The notes: a model not told the origin generated them from the sequence alone. A DNA stretch of 64,000 bases from an uncultured Oceanospirillales bacterium (GCA_913055655.1 CAJXKA010000001.1:62001-126000); one strand, 5' to 3'. Numbered from the stretch's first letter, positions 1-8,747 are shown. A program made the numbers and translations.

Positions 1-551
1 TACCTGTTCGCCGCCTCGGGTGCGCTGATCGCCTTGCTGTAAAAACCGGATGGGTCGAAGCAGCACACCCGGCGCTTGCCGGATGCCAGCATATCGCAGG
101 CGTCTCGAATGCGCTTGGCGCGGGTCGCGGCCTGTTTCGCCGTCGTGATCCAGTGAATCCAGTCCAGACGCGCGATGTTCGTGGTCGCCTCCCAGGTGGC
201 CCGTGCCTCCGGGTGCGTGGCCAGTGCTTTGCGCAGGTCGACAGGTACCTCAGGGTCCGGCTCTTCGTCTACGGGTGCGATTTCAACGGTGACTTCGTCA
301 CCGGCTTCTGCGCCTGCCGCCGAGCGCAGGGATTCGTCGATCTTAAGCCAGTGACTTTTCTGGCCGTCGGGTTCGAGCGTCGCCTGGAAGGGCTGACCGT
401 TGAAAGTGCCTTCGACCGTGGTGCGACCGCGGCGTGGCAGAGGCTCGCTGGCGGATTTCGGCAGGACGACGAACGTCCAGACCTCGCCATCGCCCAGGTG
501 CGCAGGGCGCTGCAGCCGCGCCTGGAACGTCGATGTGTTTGCGGCGCTCAT
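1..551 (-). CDS. DUF1905/YdeI-family protein (C-terminus beyond window)
   Basis: The frame stays open to the left edge, so the stop codon lies outside the window. The visible part is about 183 residues. It has an N-terminal DUF1905 beta-barrel-like region (FQARLQRP near residue 9, WTFVVLP near 25) and a C-terminal YdeI/OmdA-type segment (RVCCFDPSGFYSKAI near 165). The ATG at 551 overlaps the TGA of the upstream DUF1801 gene in an ATGA arrangement, which suggests translational coupling. Family members are uncharacterised or tied to bacteriocin tolerance, so the role is not known here. Confidence 0.85.
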   Translation of the reverse strand, partial: MSAANTSTFQARLQRPAHLGDGEVWTFVVLPKSASEPLPRRGRTTVEGTFNGQPFQATLEPDGQKSHWLKIDESLRSAAGAEAGDEVTVEIAPVDEEPDPEVPVDLRKALATHPEARATWEATTNIARLDWIHWITTAKQAATRAKRIRDACDMLASGKRRVCCFDPSGFYSKAISAPEAANR

Positions 552-949
552 GTGCCGGGCTCGAGCCGTTCGAGGCGGCCTTTCCGGCGGACCAGGTTCT
601 TGTAGTCCCACTGGATGTCGCGGGCCTTTCCCAAACAGCACCGCAGGTCGTTGGTGTCGATATCCGTGACATCGTTGTAAAACACCGAGGCGTCCTTGAA
701 CTTTTTGCCGCGCACGTCGAGCCCGGGCGCTTCAAAATCCGCGCCGCTCCAGAACATCAGCCGGATTCCGGGCTTCTGCTTGCTGTAACCGACGATGGGG
801 TTGCCGCCCAGGAACCAGACCGGGTGGGCATGCCAGATTCGGTTTTCGGCGCCGACAAGGTGTTCATCGATCTCTTGGGCCAGCAGCTCGCAGATCGCCT
901 GGTCTTCCGGGTCAAGTTGCTGGTTGTAGTTTGAAGTTTCCGCGTGCAT
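548..949 (-). CDS. DUF1801 domain protein
   Basis: This 133-residue protein has the DUF1801 (YdhG-like) pattern: a charged N-terminal helix, the core RIWHAHPVWFLGGNPIVGY, then IRLMFWSGADF. DUF1801 proteins are small alpha/beta proteins of unclear function, sometimes linked to iron handling. Its stop overlaps the start of the YdeI-like gene, and DUF1801 and YdeI-like domains often occur together, so the two probably work as a pair. The ATG at 949 is preceded by a purine-rich stretch. Confidence 0.82.
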   Translation of the reverse strand: MHAETSNYNQQLDPEDQAICELLAQEIDEHLVGAENRIWHAHPVWFLGGNPIVGYSKQKPGIRLMFWSGADFEAPGLDVRGKKFKDASVFYNDVTDIDTNDLRCCLGKARDIQWDYKNLVRRKGRLERLEPGT

Positions 950-982
950 CGCGATTCTCCCGGTGAACGTTCCTGTGCTGAA

Positions 983-1516
983 TCATAGAACACGCGTCGG
1001 GGGTTGCTCTCCCTTTGCCGTCGAGAATGCATCGTGATACGTCACGATACCGGCCGGAAATGCACCGCTGAAACTCATCGCCTGGAAAAACTCGGCCGGC
1101 ACCCCCGGCAACACCAGGCCCGGTTCGCACTGGAACCCGAAGCGCTGGTAGTACGCCGGGTCGCCCAGCAGTACGCAACCGGCCGCGCCCATCGATTTCA
1201 GTTCCGCCAGGGCCTGCGTGACCAGGGCGCGGCCGATTCCGTTGCGCTGGTGATCCGGGTGCACGGACACCGGGCCCAGGCCGAACCAGCCGGTGGCGCC
1301 ACTGGATACCTGGACAGGCGAAATGGCGATATGCCCGATGATCTCGCCGTCGATTTCCGCCACCCGGGAGATGGTCAGCGCGCCCGCCGCCCGAAGCGCG
1401 TCGATGATGTCCTGCTCGGTGCCGGACCGGTGCGCCGCGGTCTGGAAGGTCAGGCGAGTAAGCCGTTGTATGCCTGGCGCATCGCCTTTTCGCTCGGGTC
1501 GGATCTCTAAAGTCAT
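983..1516 (-). CDS. GNAT N-acetyltransferase, YhbS-like
   Basis: About 177 residues starting MTLEIRPER. The acetyl-CoA binding motif A is visible as LGPVSVHPDHQRNGIGRALV (residues about 80-100), followed by GAAGCVLLGDPAYYQRFGF, which is typical of the YhbS subgroup. The frame extends further upstream, but the ATG at 1516 overlaps the TGA of the preceding membrane-protein gene, so I chose it. The substrate is unknown; YhbS-type enzymes acetylate small amines or protein N-termini. Confidence 0.85.
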   Translation of the reverse strand: MTLEIRPERKGDAPGIQRLTRLTFQTAAHRSGTEQDIIDALRAAGALTISRVAEIDGEIIGHIAISPVQVSSGATGWFGLGPVSVHPDHQRNGIGRALVTQALAELKSMGAAGCVLLGDPAYYQRFGFQCEPGLVLPGVPAEFFQAMSFSGAFPAGIVTYHDAFSTAKGEQPPTRVL

Positions 1517-1956
1517 GGCTGAACCTTGCGTGGCGCTGGGCAGGGCCACACCAGGCCGAGGCGTACCGCCACCAGCACCAGCCATTCGGAGACCACGAGT
1601 GCGGTAAACAGCCCGACCGGGTGGCCGGGTATACCGATCACCAGCAGGTAGAGGAGGTAGGCAAGCGCCAGTCCGTTTGAGGCCAGCGCCAGGTGCAGGG
1701 CCAGGGTCGTACCGTTCCACAGCGGATTGAAGATCGCGAGGTTGGTCAGGCCCGTAACGGCGAGCACGGCAAAAGGCAGCAGTAGCGCCAGTCGGTTCGC
1801 AGTGGAATCGGCCCCGCTACCGAAAACGGCATCGGTGACGGCCTGCAGGTGCCCCCAGGCGCCGAGCAGCAGGAAAATGCCCAGCAGGGCCGCGCCGGCC
1901 GAAGCCAGGCGGGGGAGCCAGTTGATGGTGGGCGTGCTCAACGGGTCAGTAGCCAA
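1513..1956 (-). CDS. small four-helix membrane protein, unknown function
   Basis: 147 residues with about four hydrophobic segments (around residues 17-40, 57-75, 83-105 and 113-133) and short polar loops. I do not recognise a family. It overlaps the downstream acetyltransferase (ATGA) and begins within the last codons of the upstream response regulator gene, so it is probably the third gene of a sensor-regulator operon. It could be a target or accessory of that two-component system. Confidence 0.75.
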   Translation of the reverse strand: MATDPLSTPTINWLPRLASAGAALLGIFLLLGAWGHLQAVTDAVFGSGADSTANRLALLLPFAVLAVTGLTNLAIFNPLWNGTTLALHLALASNGLALAYLLYLLVIGIPGHPVGLFTALVVSEWLVLVAVRLGLVWPCPAPRKVQP

Positions 1957-2635
1957 TGTCGCCCTGGCCGGCGCGCGCCAGCCCGGACTCGTAGGCGAAT
2001 ACCACGGCCTGCGCGCGGTCCCGCAGGCCCAGTTTCGACAGGATGCTGGAGACGTGGGTCTTGACGGTGGCCGCGCCGATGGTCAGCTCACTCGCGATTT
2101 CCGGGTTGTTCATGCCGCCGGCGATCGCGACCAGCACCTCCCGCTCCCGCTCGGTCAGGCGGGCCAGCCGTTCGCCCAGCCCGGCGGCCACGGCCGGTGT
2201 TTCGGCGAAACGCTCGACCAGGCGCCGGGTAATGTCCGGCGACAGCAGGGCACCGCCCTCGGCGACGATCCTGACGGCCTTGACCAGGTCTTCGGGCGGG
2301 ATGTCCTTGAGCACGAACGCGCTGGCACCGGCGCGAAGTGCCTTGTAGACATATTCGTCCGGATCGAACGTGGTCAGGATGATGACACGCGGCAGTGACG
2401 TCGCGCCCGGCCTGGTCGGGTCCAGGATGCGTGCCGTCGCTTCCAGCCCGTCGAGCCCGGGCATGCGGATATCCATCAGGATGACATCGGGGCGCAGCCG
2501 GTGGGCGGCATCTACGGCCTCGAGGCCGTTGGCCGATTCGCCGATCACCTCGATATCGGCTTCGTGGTCCAGGACCATGGCGAAGCCGCGTCGGACCAGC
2601 GCCTGGTCATCGACGACGAGCACACGCAGGCTCAC
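1946..2635 (-). CDS. NarL/LuxR-type response regulator
   Basis: 229 residues. The N-terminal receiver has the acidic pair VVDDQ near residue 8, the phospho-acceptor Asp in VILMDIRMPG near residue 54, and the conserved Lys in FVLKDIPPEDL near 108. The C-terminal LuxR helix-turn-helix reads LTEREREVLVAIAGGMNNPE then GAATVKTHVSSILSKLGLRD. It overlaps the upstream kinase gene by 4 nt, which marks it as the cognate regulator. The DNA target is unknown, but the co-transcribed membrane protein is a plausible one. Confidence 0.93.
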   Translation of the reverse strand: MSLRVLVVDDQALVRRGFAMVLDHEADIEVIGESANGLEAVDAAHRLRPDVILMDIRMPGLDGLEATARILDPTRPGATSLPRVIILTTFDPDEYVYKALRAGASAFVLKDIPPEDLVKAVRIVAEGGALLSPDITRRLVERFAETPAVAAGLGERLARLTEREREVLVAIAGGMNNPEIASELTIGAATVKTHVSSILSKLGLRDRAQAVVFAYESGLARAGQGDIGY

Positions 2636-3855
2636 GGTAATTCCTCGGTCACTGGCAACACCGCGTGGACTTCGAACCCGCCACTTTCGAGCGGTCCGGC
2701 GACCAGCATGCCGCCGAGCTTGTCGACGCGTTCGCGCATGCCCACGAGTCCGTGACCGGGGCGGGTGGCCGGCGCGGTTTCCGTCTGTTCGGGCGGGTCG
2801 CCATGACCGGTGTCCCTCACCTTGATGTCGACCTGGTGATCGCTACGCTCCACGCTCACCGTGGCCGTGGCTTCGGCCCCGGCGTGTTTGATCACGTTGG
2901 TCAGGGCCTCCTGGACGATGCGATAGATGGCGAGATCCAGTCGCGCGGGCAGCCCGGCCAGGTTGCCGGATATTTCCAGGTTGACCGTAGGGCCCGCTTC
3001 CCGGACCTGGGCGACAAGCCGCTGCAGGTCCGCGGTGCCGGGTTGAGGCAGCAGGTCGTCGCCGTCGGTTGTGGGGCGCAGTACGCCCAGCAGGTGGCGC
3101 ATTTCCGCCATCGCCTGGCGACCCGCCTTCTGCACCGCGGTCATGGCCTCGGCGGCGGCGTTGGGGTCTGATTTCGCGACCGTTTGCGCCGCGCCGGCCT
3201 GCACCGTCATCAGGCTAAGCTGGTGGGCGACCACATCGTGGAGCTCCCGGGCGATACGGGTACGTTCTTCGGCCACCGCGCGTTCGGCACCCGCGGTTTT
3301 CTCACGTTCCAGCGCGGCCGCGCGTTCTTCCAGCACGCGCAGGTATTCACCGCGGAAGCGCACCCGCCGACCGATGTACCACAGCAACAGCACCAGGCCG
3401 GCCGCGATGACGCTGCCTACGCTGGGTGTACCCAGCACCAGCAGGTCGGTCGCCACCCAGGCCAGGGCGGCCAGCATGCCAAACAGGCTCTGGCGATCAT
3501 CAATGGCGTATCGCCCCAGCGCGTAAAGCGAAAACACCAGCGCGAACACCCCGTCCGTCATCGAGCCCAGGTGGGTCAGCACGGAGGCCGCCAGCACGAC
3601 GGCATGAACAGTGACCGGGTGGCTGCGGCGCCAGAGCAATGCAAAGTTGCCGACGAAGGCACAGGCGAACGTGGCCACGTCGGCCAGGGTCTCGATCCGG
3701 ATGCCACCGTCCTCACCACCCCTGGACCACAACAACAGCGTCAGCGCGAAGGACAGCGCGGCGATCACCAGGTCGGCCCCGTTCGGCCAGCGTTGGAACG
3801 GGCCGCGCAGGGGTCGCCAGACCTGGTCGAGGTTGACGGAGGCGTTCATCGTCAC
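2632..3855 (-). CDS. sensor histidine kinase, HisKA_3 (NarX/DesK-like) type
   Basis: 407 residues. The N-terminal half has several membrane segments (about residues 28-160) and a short coiled region rich in Glu and Arg. The dimerisation/phospho-acceptor box is RTRIARELHDVVAHQLSLM near residue 205. The ATPase domain shows EALTNVIKHA near 318 and the G box GHGLVGMRERVDKLGG near 375. It is followed by its response regulator with a 4-nt overlap. No periplasmic sensor domain of known fold is visible, so it may sense membrane state. Confidence 0.92.
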   Translation of the reverse strand: MTMNASVNLDQVWRPLRGPFQRWPNGADLVIAALSFALTLLLWSRGGEDGGIRIETLADVATFACAFVGNFALLWRRSHPVTVHAVVLAASVLTHLGSMTDGVFALVFSLYALGRYAIDDRQSLFGMLAALAWVATDLLVLGTPSVGSVIAAGLVLLLWYIGRRVRFRGEYLRVLEERAAALEREKTAGAERAVAEERTRIARELHDVVAHQLSLMTVQAGAAQTVAKSDPNAAAEAMTAVQKAGRQAMAEMRHLLGVLRPTTDGDDLLPQPGTADLQRLVAQVREAGPTVNLEISGNLAGLPARLDLAIYRIVQEALTNVIKHAGAEATATVSVERSDHQVDIKVRDTGHGDPPEQTETAPATRPGHGLVGMRERVDKLGGMLVAGPLESGGFEVHAVLPVTEELP

Positions 3856-3982
3856 AGGTTAGTCCAGCGCGATGGACGCTGTCATCCGCCAAAAGGCGGA
3901 GGGCGAAATCAGCCCGATGGCCGATGTGCGGGCACCCGGTGGATTGCAGTATGTGCACCGTCATCCAACGCGGAGAACCCCG
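3856..3982. promoter_or_regulatory. divergent intergenic region
   Basis: This 127-nt gap separates the start of the kinase operon (minus) from the DUF2306 gene (plus) and must hold both promoters. I could not assign -35/-10 boxes with confidence. A ribosome binding site (GGAG at 3972-3975) sets the start at 3983. Confidence 0.4.
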
Positions 3983-4807
3983 ATGAGCGAACTGGCACTG
4001 GCATCCGGGATGCCCGGCACCGGCCTGGCGAAGAAGGCGGTCACCATCACGACCCGGACATGGTTCGTGGCCGCCGCACTGGGCCACTGGATCTTCCTGG
4101 CCTATATCCTGGCGGTGTTCTTCCCGCCCATCGCGACCCAGGGGCTCGATGGATTGCGCGGCTTGCACCTGCCAGCGGGCTTCCGTGAAGGGGAGTTCCT
4201 GGGCAACCTGGCCGCGGCCAGCCACGTGCTGCTGGCCGCGATCATCATCGGCGGCGGACCGCTGCAACTGGTGCCGGCCATTCGCACCCGGTTCCCGGCG
4301 TTTCACCGCTGGCTGGGGCGCAGCTACCTCGTGGCGGCCGTGCTCAGCGCCGTTGCAGGGCTGTACATGGTCTGGACCCGCGGCACGGTGGGCGGGCTGG
4401 CCGGCCACCTGGGCATCTCGCTGGACGGCGTGCTGATCCTGGTCTTCGCCGTACTGGCCCTGCGCGACGCGATGGCCCGGCGAATCCGCCAGCACCGCCG
4501 CTGGGCGCTGCGCCTGTTCATGGTGGCCAGCGCGGTCTGGTTCTTTCGCGTCGGGCTCATGGGGTGGGTGATGCTGACCGGTGGTGTAGGCGTCGAGTTT
4601 AAAACATTCACCGGACCATTCCTGACGTTCCTGGGCTTCGCCCAGTACCTGCTGCCGCTGGCCATGCTGGAGTGGTATTTCCGCTGCCAGGCCCGGCCGT
4701 CAGGGGCGGGTCAATGGTTGTACGTGGTCACGTTGGCTTGCCTGACGGGCTACATGTGCGTTGGCATTTTTGCCGCGGCAATGGGGTTGTGGCTGCCGCG
4801 TCTCTGA
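3983..4807 (+). CDS. DUF2306 predicted membrane protein
   Basis: 274 residues with about seven hydrophobic segments. The DUF2306 signature is visible in the middle: FPAFHRWLGRSYLVAAVLS (residues about 102-120) followed by a helix and RRIRQHRRWALRLFMVASA. The ATG at 3983 is preceded by GGAG at good spacing, so I prefer it over an in-frame start 111 nt upstream. Family function is unknown. It is the only plus-strand gene before 33.9 kb. Confidence 0.82.
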   Translation: MSELALASGMPGTGLAKKAVTITTRTWFVAAALGHWIFLAYILAVFFPPIATQGLDGLRGLHLPAGFREGEFLGNLAAASHVLLAAIIIGGGPLQLVPAIRTRFPAFHRWLGRSYLVAAVLSAVAGLYMVWTRGTVGGLAGHLGISLDGVLILVFAVLALRDAMARRIRQHRRWALRLFMVASAVWFFRVGLMGWVMLTGGVGVEFKTFTGPFLTFLGFAQYLLPLAMLEWYFRCQARPSGAGQWLYVVTLACLTGYMCVGIFAAAMGLWLPRL

Positions 4808-4812
4808 TCCGA

Positions 4813-5025
4813 TCAGGCAGCGACTTCCACGTACTCAACGGCACTGCTGGGGGCGGGTACCTGGCAACCCTCGCGCTTCAGGCCTTCAAGGTGAAACTCA
4901 ATGGCCGACCTGATTTCCCGTTCGGTCTCTTCCATGGTGTTTCCCGTGGCGACACAGCCTGGCAGGTCCGGCACGTAGGCCGAGAAGTTGGATTCGGCTT
5001 TTTCGATGACAACCGCGTACTTCAT
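4813..5025 (-). CDS. hicB: HicB-family antitoxin
   Basis: 70 residues with the compact HicB partial RNase-H-like fold: MKYAVVIEK, then the hallmark VPDLPGCVATG near residue 19, then METE..IRSAIEFHLEGL. It neutralises the neighbouring HicA toxin by binding it. No extra DNA-binding domain follows, so repression of the operon may need a partner. It lies 9 nt after hicA and in the same direction, so this is a complete toxin-first module. Confidence 0.9.
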   Translation of the reverse strand: MKYAVVIEKAESNFSAYVPDLPGCVATGNTMEETEREIRSAIEFHLEGLKREGCQVPAPSSAVEYVEVAA

Positions 5026-5034
5026 GATGAGACC

Positions 5035-5226
5035 CTATTTCCATCCAGCTTGTTTGAAGATACTACTGACCGTGCCCGGTGCCAAATCGTCGCCGGGCTT
5101 TCCGGGGACAGTGACCAGCCCCTTCCTGAGCGGGTGCTTGTATTGGCGATGGCTTCCTTTCGTTCGAACCAGGACCCACCCTTCGCCTTTCAGCCGTTTT
5201 ATGACCGCTCTGACCTTCATGACCAA
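5035..5226 (-). CDS. hicA: HicA-family mRNA interferase toxin
   Basis: 63 residues (57 from the second ATG at 5220). The double-stranded-RNA-binding-like fold is recognisable: VRAVIKRLKGEGWVLVRTKG, then the catalytic His in GSHRQYKHP, then GTVSSIFKQAGWK at the C-terminus. HicA cleaves mRNA in a translation-independent way. All key residues look intact, so this module is probably active. The upstream 72 nt should contain the promoter, but I see no clear one. Confidence 0.9.
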   Translation of the reverse strand: MVMKVRAVIKRLKGEGWVLVRTKGSHRQYKHPLRKGLVTVPGKPGDDLAPGTVSSIFKQAGWK

Positions 5227-5298
5227 TGTGTAACAGCATGGTCAGTTGTGGTCTGTCGGACGCTATTGATTTTTATGTAGGTGGTTTGCTGATTGAGT

Positions 5299-5889
5299 TT
5301 AAGGGGTCAGAGTGAACGCCGGTATCCACCGTGGTGCCCACCAGAGTGCGATGCAGTTCATGACGACCACGACCCAGAAGGTGAACTGGAACGATGGTTT
5401 GCGGGATTTGTGTCGAAACACTTGCTGCGCGAGCAGGGCGCCCGGCCACCCGCCGGCCAGTGCCAGGCCCTGCAGTGTGGACTCGGGCGTTCGCTGTGCG
5501 CCACGCTTTGCGGCCCACTTGTCCAGGCCGTAAAGCACGAAAGTGAGCGCGCTTACACCAACGTAGGCCCAAAACAACCAGTACGCGTATCCGCGCTGGT
5601 GTACCAGCCACCACACCATGGCGAATGTGCCAAGCGCGATGAAAGAAAGGACGACGCGCTTTGACAGAAACGTTTCGGATACGGCAGCCGCGCCGGTTCG
5701 TTTGACGCCGACCGCGCGCAATTTTCCGTCCGGTGACGAGCCCACTTTAAATCGCACAGCTTCACCGACTGAAGGCCTGCGGCCGCGCGTAAAATCGCTG
5801 ATGTGGAAAAATACCTGATCGCCGCCCGGTGTCGGTTCGATAAAGCCGAAACCGCGATCATCATTCCACTTAACAATACGGCCCTGCAT
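5299..5889 (-). CDS. cold-shock domain fused to DUF1294 membrane domain
   Basis: 196 residues from the ATG at 5889. The N-terminal cold-shock domain has the RNP motifs DDRGFGFI (residue about 9) and VFFHISDF (about 24). The C-terminal half is a DUF1294 membrane domain with about three helices and the motif YGLDKWAAKRGAQRTPESTL. This fusion is common in gammaproteobacteria. It probably binds single-stranded nucleic acid at the membrane, but its role is not established. Its ATG overlaps the TAA of a glycosylase remnant (TAATG). Confidence 0.87.
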   Translation of the reverse strand: MQGRIVKWNDDRGFGFIEPTPGGDQVFFHISDFTRGRRPSVGEAVRFKVGSSPDGKLRAVGVKRTGAAAVSETFLSKRVVLSFIALGTFAMVWWLVHQRGYAYWLFWAYVGVSALTFVLYGLDKWAAKRGAQRTPESTLQGLALAGGWPGALLAQQVFRHKSRKPSFQFTFWVVVVMNCIALWWAPRWIPAFTLTP

Positions 5890-6067
5890 TAGCCTTCCTG
5901 AACCCATCGGCGCCATGCCGCCATCTTCAGCTCCAGGCTTCCGGGACGCACGCAGGCCCGCAACACGTCCCAGACCGCGACCCCGGCGAGGATCAGCGCA
6001 TCGACCCGTTCAGGGTAGGGCGCCATTGCGCGGGTGGGCGTAGTACTGCCCGGCCTGCCAGGCGCTC
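5889..6067 (-). pseudogene. remnant of a DNA-deoxyinosine/mismatch uracil glycosylase (Mug/TDG-like)
   Basis: Two short pieces in different frames match the C-terminal half of the COG3663 glycosylase family. The first reads WQAGQYYAHPRNGALP and then stops. The second, shifted by one frame, reads PYPERVDALILAGVAVWDVL followed by RACVRPGSLE and ends at TAA (5891-5889). In intact relatives QxYYAHPRNxFW is followed some 15 residues later by PYxxRxxxLxxxxxALWDVL. The N-terminal catalytic region is missing and the middle is deleted. The assignment rests on motif memory. Confidence 0.6.
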
Positions 6068-6621
6068 TAGATGCCAATGGTGACGTGGATGGCCTGGTCG
6101 CGCACCTCGAACCCTTTCAGCAGCATCTTAGCCGCCGCCGTCTTGATGTTCGTCGCTTCAAGCTGGTAAACCGGCCTTTCTTCGAGCAACTGGTTGATCG
6201 CCTGGGAGCCGACCTGTGCGACCCTGTCCTGCAGGTCGTCGGGGACTCCGGGGATTTCCATGCGGTCAATCACGGTCTCGTCCAGGAAAAAGGCGTGCGT
6301 TTGTTCATCGTAGCGCAGCCCCGCGGAGACAGTTGCGCCACCGCCAAGTTTTCCGGGCCCTTCCTTCTGGCGCAGCTTCAGGCTGACATCCATGCCGACC
6401 TGAATGCGGTCGGTCGCTTCAATGAGCGTCACCTGGGGGTTGGAAAATTCCAGGCTGAAGACGCGTCGATAGTCTTTGCTCGCCGGAAAGTTCTCCGCCA
6501 GGGCGGAATCAATCGTCGCCTGGGGGATGACGATGTCAAAGCGTTTGCCCTTGAGGAAGATAAACGCGCCGACGAGTACGACGACGATGACGATTGCGAC
6601 TATCGAAAGTGCCTTTTTCAT
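6067..6621 (-). CDS. DUF1439 (YceB-like) envelope protein
   Basis: 184 residues. A single N-terminal hydrophobic anchor (residues 4-23) precedes a periplasmic domain. The family pattern is an amphipathic start ([20 protein letters not shown]), a beta-rich middle and [10 protein letters not shown]-like strands near the end. It lacks the lipobox Cys of E. coli YceB, so it looks like a signal-anchored protein. DUF1439 proteins may bind lipids, but no reaction is known. Its ATG overlaps the TGA of the DUF2200 stub. Confidence 0.75.
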   Translation of the reverse strand: MKKALSIVAIVIVVVLVGAFIFLKGKRFDIVIPQATIDSALAENFPASKDYRRVFSLEFSNPQVTLIEATDRIQVGMDVSLKLRQKEGPGKLGGGATVSAGLRYDEQTHAFFLDETVIDRMEIPGVPDDLQDRVAQVGSQAINQLLEERPVYQLEATNIKTAAAKMLLKGFEVRDQAIHVTIGI

Positions 6622-6707
6622 GATCTGTGTCCCTTCTTTTCCGCCTTCGCCACGTAATGCGGATAGACGCTGGCGAAGCTCATCGAGTAGATGCGGTGCT
6701 TTGCCAT
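6618..6707 (-). pseudogene. N-terminal stub of a DUF2200 gene
   Basis: The 29-codon frame reads [20 protein letters not shown] then KAEKKG, which matches the highly conserved first 26 residues of DUF2200 proteins (normally about 110-120 residues). It then ends in a TGA that overlaps the ATG of the DUF1439 gene. The rest of the family is absent, so this looks like a deletion that joined the 5' end of a DUF2200 gene to the YceB-like gene. Confidence 0.65.
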
Positions 6708-6725
6708 GGTCCAGCCGGCCTCCGG

Positions 6726-8573
6726 TTACTCGGCAGCTGTATCACCCAGCATGAACTCGCGGATGGCGAAGAACGGCGGCGAGCCGGCGCCCACCAGGCG
6801 TTCGTTGAAGTCCTTGTAGTTGAACGCGGGGCCCAGCTTCTCCTTGTACTCGGCCAGGATCTGCTCGATGGCGTACTGGCCGGCGAAATAGCTGGTCAGC
6901 TGCACCGAGCTGACCTTGGCGCGGGTCAGTTTGCCGGCGGCTTCGGCCTGTTCCTGGAAACCTTTTTCGACCATCAACGCCAGTGCTTCCTCTTCAGGCC
7001 AGTCAGTGCGCTGCAACTTGATGTCGATGATGGCGTTCATCACCGAGCGCAGCTGCATCTTGTCGTCGACCATCAGCTGGATGTCATGGCCCCACGGCTC
7101 GTCCGGGTAGACGGTGTAGCCCTGCTCGATCATCTGGCTGGTGATGAACGAGGCCCAGCCCTCCACCATGGCGCCGTTCCAGAACACCTTCGGGATGGTG
7201 CGCTCGGCGCGGTTGGAGTATTCCAGCTGGACGAAATGGCCCGGCACGCCCTCGTGGATGTAGACCACGGCCAGGGCGGGGCGGTTGTATTCCTTCAGGA
7301 AGTCCTCGGCGCCGGCCAGCAGCGGCAGGTCCCAGAACCACACCGATTCCAGTTCCGGTTCGAACGGCGGCGCGGTGGAGATCATGGCCACGGCCACGCC
7401 GGACAGGTGCGGCGGGATGTCCTCGATGCGCAGCTTGGACGCCGGCGGCAGGTCCATCAGGCGCTCTTCCTCGACGAAACCGATGATGCTGTCGGCGAGC
7501 GCGTAGCTGTCCTCGATCAGCGTGTCGACGGTGGAACGATCCTCGGACAGCTTGGTGAAAATGTTGCGCACCACCTGCTGGTCCTCGGTGTCGGCGGCGG
7601 GCTGGACGGTGCCGGCAGCCAGCTCGTCCGCCAGGTAGTCATCGTGGATTTTGCGGCCAACGGAAACCAGCTCGGCGCTGCGCGCTTCCATCCATTTCTC
7701 GGCCGCGGCCAGCAGTTCGTCCGGGTCCAGCGGGTAGTCCAGCTGAAGCGCGTACTTGCGGTCGTACAGGTCCTTGCCCAGTCGCCACTCACCGTTCTCG
7801 CGCGGCGCCACGGTGGTCTCGAACCAGCCGGCAAAGGCCTTGATGGCGTCGACAGCGGCCTGGCAATCGGCCTTGATGGCGGCACGGGTGTCATCATCCA
7901 GCCGGGAGGACGCCAGCAGCTCGGGCAAGGTCTTGTCGAACAGCGTGCCCTCTCGGGTCATGCCCTGGAGGTTGGATAGCGCGATGGCCTTTTCCATCTC
8001 CGGCGGCTGCACGGTGTCCGGGGCCAGCGTGGCCTGTGCGCCTTCAAGGTAGGCCGGCGTGGCTTTGCAGCGCTCGCCGAAGCTCACCAGGCGGTCGTCC
8101 AGAGGCGCGTAGTCACGCAGCACCAGGCCGGAAAACGCCGAACCCAGGCTGCCGGTCCATGACAGCGGGTTCTCGTAGCTCTTCAGCTCTTCGGACAGCA
8201 TCCGGTCCAGCGCAACGCGCTTGGTGAGGATACGCAGGTCAATCTGGTCGGGCCGGGACAGGGCGTCCCTGTCGAAGGACGCCAGCTTGCGCTGCAGCAA
8301 TGCACGCTTCCCTGCGAACGCTTCGCGGCTATCAGCAGTTCCGTCGGGCATTCGCCGGTCGTAGTAGTACGGGTGATCACCGCGGCCATGGACGCCGAAC
8401 TGCGCGGCGCCCGTGGGGTCCTCCTCGAGCAGAAGCTCCAGGTAGAGGCGGCCGAGCCGGTCGATGCTGGTTTCGGCCTGGACGCGCGCGTCCCAATTGT
8501 CGTTGTCAGAGGCCAGCGCGGATGTGTTCAGCGCCAGGGCGAGCAGTGCAAAGCAGAGTGTGTTTTTCATCAT
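6726..8573 (-). CDS. secreted DUF885 family protein (putative metallopeptidase)
   Basis: 615 residues. A signal peptide (residues 1-21, ending SALAS) precedes a large alpha-helical domain typical of DUF885. The zinc-binding-like motif HEGVPGHFVQLEYSNRA lies near residue 440. A conserved Arg-rich C-terminus (PAFNYKDFNERLVGAGSPPF) ends the domain. DUF885 proteins resemble M32/M3-like helical metalloproteases and usually act in the periplasm, but substrates are unknown. It stands alone on the strand with a 250-nt upstream gap. Confidence 0.87.
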   Translation of the reverse strand: MMKNTLCFALLALALNTSALASDNDNWDARVQAETSIDRLGRLYLELLLEEDPTGAAQFGVHGRGDHPYYYDRRMPDGTADSREAFAGKRALLQRKLASFDRDALSRPDQIDLRILTKRVALDRMLSEELKSYENPLSWTGSLGSAFSGLVLRDYAPLDDRLVSFGERCKATPAYLEGAQATLAPDTVQPPEMEKAIALSNLQGMTREGTLFDKTLPELLASSRLDDDTRAAIKADCQAAVDAIKAFAGWFETTVAPRENGEWRLGKDLYDRKYALQLDYPLDPDELLAAAEKWMEARSAELVSVGRKIHDDYLADELAAGTVQPAADTEDQQVVRNIFTKLSEDRSTVDTLIEDSYALADSIIGFVEEERLMDLPPASKLRIEDIPPHLSGVAVAMISTAPPFEPELESVWFWDLPLLAGAEDFLKEYNRPALAVVYIHEGVPGHFVQLEYSNRAERTIPKVFWNGAMVEGWASFITSQMIEQGYTVYPDEPWGHDIQLMVDDKMQLRSVMNAIIDIKLQRTDWPEEEALALMVEKGFQEQAEAAGKLTRAKVSSVQLTSYFAGQYAIEQILAEYKEKLGPAFNYKDFNERLVGAGSPPFFAIREFMLGDTAAE

Positions 8574-8606
8574 CGAAGTATAGTCCCGTGCAGGTCAGGC
8601 TTGCGC

Positions 8607-8747
8607 TTATTGTTCCGCCAGCCGTTTCAACGTGTTGAGGAATCCGTCCCGGAATGTTGTTCGGCGCTGTTCGGCGAAAGTGGTGGATTCACGCGTACAA
8701 CGTTTAGTGCCCGTGTCATCCCCGGTTTCGCTGTAAACCCGGCTCAT
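8607..8747 (-). CDS. possible small ORF, 46 codons
   Basis: The only candidate in the 251-nt gap between the DUF885 and GST genes. It begins MSRVYSETG and ends TFRDGFLNTLKRLAEQ, an amphipathic charged tail. I recognise no family and see no clear ribosome binding site. It may be a gene remnant or chance. The rest of the gap holds nothing I can name. Confidence 0.2.
   Translation of the reverse strand: MSRVYSETGDDTGTKRCTRESTTFAEQRRTTFRDGFLNTLKRLAEQ

Noticed and set aside
1517-1720. N-terminal extension of the YhbS-like acetyltransferase
   Set aside because: It lies inside the upstream membrane-protein gene and is not GNAT-like; the ATGA overlap marks the true start.
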